DNA of 51,153 bases, from contig DBRM01000078.1 in NCBI GenBank assembly GCA_002305965.1, positions 36,709-87,861 on the forward strand. Direction: 5' to 3'. The first letter of the stretch is position 1, and each line of letters starts with the position of its first letter. The notes beneath the pieces were generated by a model. The model had not been told where the DNA came from and did not search any database. It worked only from the letters and a program-made list of their open reading frames with translations. Both the position numbers and the translations under genes were made by a program. Positions 45,092 through 51,153 of the stretch are shown in pieces. Origin of the DNA: Syntrophomonas sp. UBA1368 (GTDB lineage Bacteria; Bacillota; Syntrophomonadia; Syntrophomonadales; Syntrophomonadaceae).

Positions 45092-45120
45092 GGCGGCTTG
45101 AAGGCCGCCTTTATTTTTTT
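45092..45120 (+). terminator. Terminator after the small membrane protein
   Basis: Stem GGCGGC / GCCGCC with a TTGAAG loop and a long T-run. Confidence 0.92.
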
Positions 45121-45208
45121 GGGTTACAATGCTTATAATATAAAATAACCAATTATTCACTCCGGCCATCAATATAATAGACTTATACAGGGCAAAGAGG
45201 GGGAGGAA

Positions 45209-47071
45209 ATGCAGGAAATCAGAATTAATTTAATTAGCCCTGATGGACAAAAAACCGTATGCTGGTCTCTGCCTGGCAAAAACCTGCGGGAAGTAATTGC
45301 AATCAATCATCAGGATCCGGGTGGTTCTTGCGGTGGACGAGGCATTTGCGGCAAGTGCAAGATCCGGGTCAAGGGAGAAGTAAACCCATTGACCCAGCAG
45401 GAAAGGGATTTCTTGTTGCCTGAGGAACTGAAACTGGGACTCAGGCTTGCATGCTTCTGTACCGTACAGGGACCGCTGGATGTTTACCTTGACTATGCTC
45501 CCCAGTCTGAAAAATCATGGAAAAAAGCCAAAAAATATCAGTTCAAGCCCCTGGTTAAGACAGAATCCTTTTTTATAAATGGACTGGACAAGTCAGAACC
45601 GGTCCCCCTTCTAAAACGGATTGCCAATGCACTCCCGGGATTTAACCTCGAGATCACACCGCAGAATATCAATGAATTAGTCAGATTAGACAGAGAGGGC
45701 AGGCCTGCTATAGAATTAAAGGCTTTGGTTTTTGGCCGGCAGGCAGTTAAATATGTGGGGCGGGAAAAACGCAGTGCATATGGGATCGCTTTAGATATTG
45801 GCACGACAAGTTTGTTTGCTTATTTAGCAGACCTTGAAAACGGAGATATTATCCAGGCCGCGTCAGCAACCAACATGCAGAGAGTCCATGGCAGTGATGT
45901 CCTATCCCGGGTTAGTTATTGCCTTGAAAAAGAAGGCGGGCTGGAAGAACTGCATATGATCCTCATTAATAATATAAACAGCCTGATCGACGATTTATTG
46001 CAAAAAAGTAATCTTACCGCCAGAGACTTATTTAAAATAACTGCAGTAGGCAATCCGGTTATGCTGCATCTGCTGCTGGGACTAAGTGTGAAAGGTTTCG
46101 CTTCCACTCCATATTGTGGATTGTTTATAGATACCATGAATTTAGAGGCTTCCCTGGCAGGGATCAAAACCCAAAATGATACTGCCTTGATCATTTTGCC
46201 GCAGGTGGGGGGCTTTGTTGGTGCCGATACCATTGCTTGCTTATTGAATACTCCTTCCCAGGTTAAAAGGTTTTTGTTAGTTGACATAGGAACCAACGGT
46301 GAAATCGTGCTGGCTAACGGAAATAAGCTTTGGGCAGCCTCAGCTGCTGCAGGTCCGGCTTTTGAAGGCGGCAGAATAAGCAGTGGTATGCGCGCCGGGC
46401 CAGGTGCAGTTGACAAGGTTTTCTTCAGGAACGACGGGAAGATCGGTTTCAATACCATCGGTGCCGATAACACCAAAGGCCTTTGCGGTTCCGGCATTAT
46501 TGACCTGATAGCTGTTTTGCGCCGGGGAAAATATATCGATGAATTTGGCATCATAAATCAAGCAAGCAGTTTTGATGAAAATATAAGACTGCAAAGTACC
46601 GGTAATGGTATGCAGATGGAAATAACTGATCCTGATTCCGGCGGCAGATTTATAATCACGCAGCAGGATATCCGCGAAGTACAGCTGGCAAAAGCTGCTA
46701 TAAGAACGGGGATCGATATTCTGCTGCAGCAGGCAGAAATAAATATTAAAGACCTGGAAGCTGTTTATCTGGCCGGAGCTTTTGGCAATGTCCTGCAGGC
46801 GGAAAGCTGCTTGGAGGTTGGCCTTATCCCGCCTGTAAGCCGGGAAAAGATAGTTAATATAGGCAATGCCGCAGCGGAAGGAGCGTTGAAAGCCTTATTG
46901 TCTGATGCTGCCCTGGCCGAAGCCAATACATGGCAAAACAAGCTCCGTTATGTAGAATTAGCTAACCATGAAAATTTTCAGGACTTGTTTATAAATAATA
47001 TTAATTTTCCTGATGCCGGAGAAAGAACCACAAACCTTGAACCGGAAATCCAAATGCCGAGATTATTTTAA
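45209..47071 (+). CDS. 2Fe-2S / ASKHA-domain protein (RACo-like corrinoid activator, DUF4445)
   Basis: A 620-residue protein. The N-terminal ferredoxin domain has Cys41, Cys47, Cys50 and Cys82 (GSCGGRGICGKCK ... RLACFC). A linker domain follows, then an actin-like ASKHA ATPase region from about residue 190 (GIALDIGTTSLFAYLADL, LVDIGTNGEIVL, YLAGAFGN). Such proteins reductively reactivate cob(II)alamin in corrinoid methyltransferases, coupled to ATP. No corrinoid protein or methyltransferase lies in the window, so its partner is elsewhere or unknown. ATG 45209 follows GAGGGGGAGG. TATAAT at 45173 may be its -10. Confidence 0.87.
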   Translation: MQEIRINLISPDGQKTVCWSLPGKNLREVIAINHQDPGGSCGGRGICGKCKIRVKGEVNPLTQQERDFLLPEELKLGLRLACFCTVQGPLDVYLDYAPQSEKSWKKAKKYQFKPLVKTESFFINGLDKSEPVPLLKRIANALPGFNLEITPQNINELVRLDREGRPAIELKALVFGRQAVKYVGREKRSAYGIALDIGTTSLFAYLADLENGDIIQAASATNMQRVHGSDVLSRVSYCLEKEGGLEELHMILINNINSLIDDLLQKSNLTARDLFKITAVGNPVMLHLLLGLSVKGFASTPYCGLFIDTMNLEASLAGIKTQNDTALIILPQVGGFVGADTIACLLNTPSQVKRFLLVDIGTNGEIVLANGNKLWAASAAAGPAFEGGRISSGMRAGPGAVDKVFFRNDGKIGFNTIGADNTKGLCGSGIIDLIAVLRRGKYIDEFGIINQASSFDENIRLQSTGNGMQMEITDPDSGGRFIITQQDIREVQLAKAAIRTGIDILLQQAEINIKDLEAVYLAGAFGNVLQAESCLEVGLIPPVSREKIVNIGNAAAEGALKALLSDAALAEANTWQNKLRYVELANHENFQDLFINNINFPDAGERTTNLEPEIQMPRLF

Positions 47072-47110
47072 ATGGCTAGTCATTAAAATAATAGAAGAGG
47101 GGGATCAACT

Positions 47111-47869
47111 ATGAAATTAGAAGGGAAAGTAGCAATTATAACCGGTGGTGGAACCGGGATCGGAAAAGCAGCGGCTATTGCTATGGCAGCTGAAGGAGCA
47201 AAAGTACTGATCAACGGACGCCGGTCGCAGCCGTTGGAAGAAACGGCTGCGGAAATAGAAGCTGCAGGAGGCATTGCTCTGGCTTTTCCTGGTGATGTAA
47301 CCAAAACCGAAGATCTGATCAGCATGCGGGAGAAGGTCAAGGAAACCTGGGGCCGCCTGGATATCCTGGTTAACAACGCCGGCTCGGGTATTCGCAAACC
47401 TTTTTTGCAGACTACTCTGGAAGAATTTGATTACATCTACCAGATCGACTTGAGAAGCGTTTTTAACGTCACTCAGGTCATGCTGCCTCTTATGCAGGAA
47501 AGCGGCGGAGGAAGCATATTAAATATTGCTTCGATATTGGGGGTCTTAGGCAGCAAAGATTCCAGTGCCTATTGTGCCATGAAGGGAGGAGTGGTTCAGC
47601 TGACCAGGGCTTTAGCTGCTGAGCTGGGACCTTCTGTACGGGTGAACTGCATATGCCCGTCCCATATTGTGACACCTATGCTCCAACCGATGATGGATCA
47701 TTTTGAGTCCACCGGCAAAATCGACAAGCTAAACAAATTATTTCCTATGAAACGGGTGGGATATCCGGAAGATATGACTGGCACCATTTTATTCTTTGCC
47801 TCAGATGATTCCGCATGGCTGACGGGTAATATCTTCATGGTGGACGGCGGTCTGTCCTGTTACTGCTAA
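47111..47869 (+). CDS. Short-chain dehydrogenase/reductase (FabG-like)
   Basis: A 252-residue classical SDR. The NAD(P) loop is GGGTGIG near residues 12-18, NNAG near 90, catalytic Ser in NIASILG, and YCAMK (Tyr/Lys about 155/159). C-terminal VDGGLSCYC is typical apart from the two late cysteines. The family reduces 3-oxoacyl groups or other ketones; the exact substrate cannot be read. It follows the ASKHA gene after 39 bases and is probably co-transcribed with it. ATG has AGAGGGGG upstream. Confidence 0.88.
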   Translation: MKLEGKVAIITGGGTGIGKAAAIAMAAEGAKVLINGRRSQPLEETAAEIEAAGGIALAFPGDVTKTEDLISMREKVKETWGRLDILVNNAGSGIRKPFLQTTLEEFDYIYQIDLRSVFNVTQVMLPLMQESGGGSILNIASILGVLGSKDSSAYCAMKGGVVQLTRALAAELGPSVRVNCICPSHIVTPMLQPMMDHFESTGKIDKLNKLFPMKRVGYPEDMTGTILFFASDDSAWLTGNIFMVDGGLSCYC

Positions 47870-47885
47870 AAGGGATAAGGTAACT

Positions 47886-47925
47886 AAAAAGTCCTGGCGG
47901 GTTTTTCTTAACGTCAGGACTTTTT
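47886..47925. terminator. Bidirectional terminator between SDR and DUF1015 genes
   Basis: 14-bp stem AAAAAGTCCTGGCG / CGTCAGGACTTTTT (one G-T pair) with A- and T-runs, between convergent genes. Confidence 0.9.
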
Positions 47926-47958
47926 GCTTGCTTGATTAATTTTGCTCAGGAACCAGGA

Positions 47959-49263
47959 TTATTTAACGGTTAAATTATTGATGATCAAGCCGGTTATAAG
48001 CTTGGGATAAAAATAAGTGGACTTTTGCGGCATTTTGTCATGTGCTTCCGCAACCTTAACGATCTCTTCCACACGGGTAGGATTAATAAAAAAGCCCACT
48101 TGATAATGCCTGTTATCAATTTTTTCTTTCACCCATTCTTCACTGCGGCTGTAAGCCAGATTTTCCTGATTACGGCGTTCTGCTTCTCCAATCCCCAATA
48201 TTTGGTCAAGGATCAAATTATCCAAAATGGCTACGTCAAGACTCTTCCAGGCAACAGAATTATTCGCTGGCAGCAAATTGAAAGCTTTCTCCTCATCTTT
48301 TAACGTTAATAAATAATAATTCTCCCCGTTATACATAACGAAAACGTGATCCTTTTGACCGCGTTCCGCCAGTATATGCATGATATAAGTTAAATCACTA
48401 TCTGCAGGATATGGTTCTACTTCGAAAAGGGAAGTCAGTTTATCCATAAAGCTGGTGAAATCAAAATTATCAAGATGACCTGCAACGCGATGAGTTGGCA
48501 AAACCACCAATCCTTCATCATATAAATTAACCATGGTAGTCATGACATAGTTATAATCATTTAATCCTTGTTCAGACATTTCATTGGCAAATTCCAAAGC
48601 AGTTTCGTAACGATGATGGCCGTCGGCTATATACAGTGTCTTGGTGGACATAATATCAACGATCTGATCAATTACAGCCTGGTTGTCTATGACCCAGATC
48701 CGGTGTATTTCATCAGCCTCATCTATGATCTCGATATCAGGTTTCCGCTCCTGAGCCTCACTTAAAAGCAGGCTATCCACCAGTTTTTGCTCATCAGCAT
48801 ATAAAGCAAAAATAGAACTGAAGTTACATTTCGTAGCATGCATCAATTGTAAGCGGTCGGCTTTCGGTTTGGATAAAGTTTCTTCATGGGGCAAAATGTT
48901 GCCTTTTTCATAAGGTTCCACCTGAACACCTGCTACGAAACCGTTGCGGATTCTTTTTATTCCATGGACTGTAAATTCCTGCTGGTATAAATAAAGGGCC
49001 GGGCTGATCTCACTTTGCAGAGTTCCGTCTTCCATCCATTTGGCAAGATATTGTGCAGCTCTGGTATAGCGGTTATTATCAGCAGAATCCTGAGGAAAGG
49101 TAAGGCCCAGCTCCAGACGGATAATATTGGCGGGATGGTTAGCGTAATATCTGGTTTGAGCAGCCTCATCGATAATATCATAAGGCGGAGTTACAACATC
49201 AGCTAAATCAGATATTTTATCGGAGTTATAACGCAAACCTTTGAATGGTATTATTCTTGTCAT
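47959..49263 (-). CDS. DUF1015 family protein
   Basis: A 434-residue soluble protein with the family opening RIIPFKGLRYN and VVTPPYDII, the motif GHHRYETALEFA near the middle, and a C-terminal region FFINPTRVEEI. The function of the family is not established. ATG 49263 with AAGGGG upstream fits the family; the frame continues 19 codons further upstream without a suitable site. It diverges from the PHP gene. Confidence 0.88.
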   Translation of the reverse strand: MTRIIPFKGLRYNSDKISDLADVVTPPYDIIDEAAQTRYYANHPANIIRLELGLTFPQDSADNNRYTRAAQYLAKWMEDGTLQSEISPALYLYQQEFTVHGIKRIRNGFVAGVQVEPYEKGNILPHEETLSKPKADRLQLMHATKCNFSSIFALYADEQKLVDSLLLSEAQERKPDIEIIDEADEIHRIWVIDNQAVIDQIVDIMSTKTLYIADGHHRYETALEFANEMSEQGLNDYNYVMTTMVNLYDEGLVVLPTHRVAGHLDNFDFTSFMDKLTSLFEVEPYPADSDLTYIMHILAERGQKDHVFVMYNGENYYLLTLKDEEKAFNLLPANNSVAWKSLDVAILDNLILDQILGIGEAERRNQENLAYSRSEEWVKEKIDNRHYQVGFFINPTRVEEIVKVAEAHDKMPQKSTYFYPKLITGLIINNLTVK

Positions 49264-49411
49264 TAAAATCAACCCCTTACAGTACATATTAATGCCTAAA
49301 ATTTTAGTATAATCCATCACTTAATGCAATTCGTTTTGGCTGATATCATTGCTTTATCATCTTAAAAATGCTTAAATTGATATCGTATCAAATATGCAAA
49401 GGAGTAACAGC

Positions 49412-50182
49412 TTGTTAATCGATCATCACATTCATGCTCTGGCACATGGTGAGTACAGCTACCAATATGAATGGCTTCGTCTATTTATAGAAAAAACCCG
49501 GCAGCAGCATTTAAATGGCATAGGTTTTACTGAGCATGATGAATTCAGACATTTGATAAATATTTCTTTGCTGCACCAACTTCAGGAAGAGAACCCCGGG
49601 ATCGAAATAAAAATTGGCCTGGAAGTTGATTATATTCCTGGACGGGAAAATGAGATCAATATTATAAAAGCAGAGCATGATTGGGACTATTTGATTGGTT
49701 CGGTTCATTTTATTGAAGGTTGGGCTTTTGATCATCCGGATCATAAAGATAGGTTTAATAACAATAATATCGATGAAATCTACTTTAATTATTTTGCATT
49801 GGTCAGACAAGCGGTGGAAGCAAACTGCTTTGATATAGTGGGGCATCTGGACCTGGTTAAGCTCTGGGGGCATACACCCCGTGAGAAGTCGCTGCTTCAT
49901 TATGCTTTACCGGTGCTGGAAGCCATAAAGGATGCTGATATGGCTGTGGAAATCAACACCAGCGGGCTCAGAAAACCAGTCCGGCAGATGTACCCAGCCT
50001 TGGAAATCCTTCAAAAAATGAAGGCTATGGATATTCCAATTATATTCGGCTCTGATGCCCATCATCCGGATCAGGTCGGATTAGATTTTGACCAGGCAGC
50101 GTTATTAGCGCAAAGAGCAGGATATAAAGAATTGGTATACTTTTCTCACCGCAAAGCGACAAAAATTCCAATTGATTTTTAA
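49412..50182 (+). CDS. PHP-domain phosphoesterase (histidinol-phosphatase-like)
   Basis: A 256-residue PHP protein. Metal ligands are visible in DHHIH (residues 4-8), FTEHDE, IGSVHF, GHLDLVK and GSDAHHP. This pattern fits HisJ-type histidinol phosphatases, but no histidine genes are near, so substrate is open. The start is TTG 49412, 7 bases after AAAGGAG (49398-49404); an in-frame ATG at 49394 precedes that site. Confidence 0.87.
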   Translation: MLIDHHIHALAHGEYSYQYEWLRLFIEKTRQQHLNGIGFTEHDEFRHLINISLLHQLQEENPGIEIKIGLEVDYIPGRENEINIIKAEHDWDYLIGSVHFIEGWAFDHPDHKDRFNNNNIDEIYFNYFALVRQAVEANCFDIVGHLDLVKLWGHTPREKSLLHYALPVLEAIKDADMAVEINTSGLRKPVRQMYPALEILQKMKAMDIPIIFGSDAHHPDQVGLDFDQAALLAQRAGYKELVYFSHRKATKIPIDF

Positions 50183-50200
50183 AAGGCAGGGAATTATACA

Positions 50201-51153
50201 ATGGGCAGCATCGCATGGCTTGTAATAGCTTTGGGCATTATTTTGGCAGGAGCCGAGTTTTTCGTAAACGGTGTTGAATGGTTAGGCAAACGGCTGAACT
50301 TATCTGAAGGAGCAGTTGGCAGTGTACTGGCAGCGGTAGGTACTGCACTGCCTGAAACCATCATTCCCATCATTGCTATCGTATTCGGTCATGGACAGGA
50401 AGGAAATGAAATTGGGATCGGAGCGATCATAGGAGCGCCGCTTATGCTGGCAACACTGGCCATGTTTGTATCCGGGATCGCCGTTCTGCTGTTTAAAAAC
50501 CGCCGTGAACATGGTTCTAAAGTATTGGCGGATTACACCATTATGACCAGAGACCTGGGCTTTTTTATTGTGGTTTATACCACTGCAGTACTTGCCGGTT
50601 TGATACCGGTTCAATTCAGATGGGTGCAAATCCTGATAGCGGTCCTGTTAGTCTTTTCTTATTGCTGGTATGTTTACACGACTTTCAGTCAAGAAAGAGA
50701 TGTGTCTGCTGACCACGATTTACCTCCCTGTTATTTTGACAAAAAAAGGGCCAGATTACCTATGATCAGCCTGCAGGTTGTTGTCGCCCTGATATTCATT
50801 GTTTTAGGTGCCAATTTATTCGTAGACTCAGTAAAAGCAGTTGCCATGATCTATGCAGTGCCAGTTTTTGTCCTGGCGATTATCATAACCCCAATTGCCA
50901 CAGAATTGCCTGAGAAATTTAACAGCGTAATCTGGATATCACGTGAAAAAGATACACTTGCATTAGGTAATATTACCGGGGCAATGGTTTTTCAAAGCTC
51001 CCTCATCCCTGCAATCGGGATATTACTTACCGACTGGCAATTAACCAACAGTGCATTGATTTCTGCACTACTGGCCTTACTTTCAGCCGGCTTGCTCTTT
51101 ATTGAATTAAAAACTAATAAACACATCAGAGCTTTATACCTGTTGATTGGAGG
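50201..51153 (+). CDS. Sodium/calcium exchanger-family membrane antiporter, N-terminal part (3' end outside window)
   Basis: The frame is open from ATG 50201 to the window end (317 full codons). It is a membrane protein with at least eight hydrophobic segments and two alpha-repeat-like regions: GSVLAAVGTALPETIIP near residues 45-61 and a second copy around AIIITPIATELPEKFNS. These repeats are typical of Ca2+/cation antiporters (CaCA superfamily). It follows the PHP gene after 18 bases with a modest GGCAGGGA site. Confidence 0.88.
   Translation, partial: MGSIAWLVIALGIILAGAEFFVNGVEWLGKRLNLSEGAVGSVLAAVGTALPETIIPIIAIVFGHGQEGNEIGIGAIIGAPLMLATLAMFVSGIAVLLFKNRREHGSKVLADYTIMTRDLGFFIVVYTTAVLAGLIPVQFRWVQILIAVLLVFSYCWYVYTTFSQERDVSADHDLPPCYFDKKRARLPMISLQVVVALIFIVLGANLFVDSVKAVAMIYAVPVFVLAIIITPIATELPEKFNSVIWISREKDTLALGNITGAMVFQSSLIPAIGILLTDWQLTNSALISALLALLSAGLLFIELKTNKHIRALYLLIG

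Noticed and set aside
1..51153. Insertion sequences, prophage, CRISPR or attachment sites
   Set aside because: No transposase, integrase, phage gene, spaced direct repeats or duplicated tRNA end was found.

Overview
The window looks like one chromosomal stretch of an anaerobic, spore-forming-lineage Firmicute (Clostridia). The gene order matches the conserved Firmicute blocks lonB-lonA-ysxC, valS-folC, maf-radC-mreBCD-pbp2-minCDE-rodA, spoIVFA-spoIVFB-(radical SAM pair)-rng-rplU-rpmA-spo0B-obg-proBA and nadD-yqeK-rsfS. A T-box in front of leuS, a class A RNase P RNA, Rex, a flavodiiron protein, a corrinoid-activator-like ASKHA protein, and an acyl-CoA dehydrogenase plus thiolase suggest a strict anaerobe with fatty-acid or acyl-CoA metabolism. 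A Syntrophomonas-like organism is my guess, not shown by the sequence. Starts at TTG are common, and most genes have strong GGAGG-type ribosome sites.

Layout. 1-5.5 kb: proteases LonB (cut by the window edge) and LonA, the ribosome GTPase YsxC, and an opposing SEC-C protein. 5.6-11.5 kb: valS-folC, then a DUF47/PiT phosphate-uptake pair. 11.5-21.4 kb: rex, a DUF4321 gene, maf, then the cell-shape and division cluster, in which radC and mreB are fused in frame, followed by mreC, mreD, PBP2, minCDE and rodA. 21.4-24.1 kb: a flavin oxidoreductase on the minus strand, then the SpoIVFA/SpoIVFB pair. 24.1-34.7 kb: the radical SAM pair, RNase G, a flavodiiron protein with an extra Fe-S domain, L21, L27, a Spo0B-like protein, Obg and ProBA. 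34.8-38.5 kb: a minus-strand cysteine synthase and Cys-rich protein, then nadD-yqeK-rsfS. 38.6-44.5 kb, minus strand: leuS with its T-box leader, acyl-CoA dehydrogenase, thiolase and rnpB. 44.8-51.2 kb: a small membrane protein, the ASKHA/ferredoxin protein, an SDR, DUF1015, a PHP phosphatase and a cation antiporter cut by the window end.

Two things stand out. First, a complete tRNA-Ala(GGC) gene, with G3:U70 and an encoded CCA, lies inside the leuS T-box leader, between the CUC-specifier Stem I region and the antiterminator, downstream of a near-consensus promoter. One transcript therefore carries a tRNA-sensing riboswitch, a second unrelated tRNA and leuS. Second, RadC and MreB are joined into one 501-residue reading frame at a point where the two proteins look alike (GKVL/AVG), removing the RadC tail and the MreB N-terminus with its first phosphate loop. 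This is either a real deletion-fusion or an assembly error. No insertion sequence, prophage or CRISPR array was seen.
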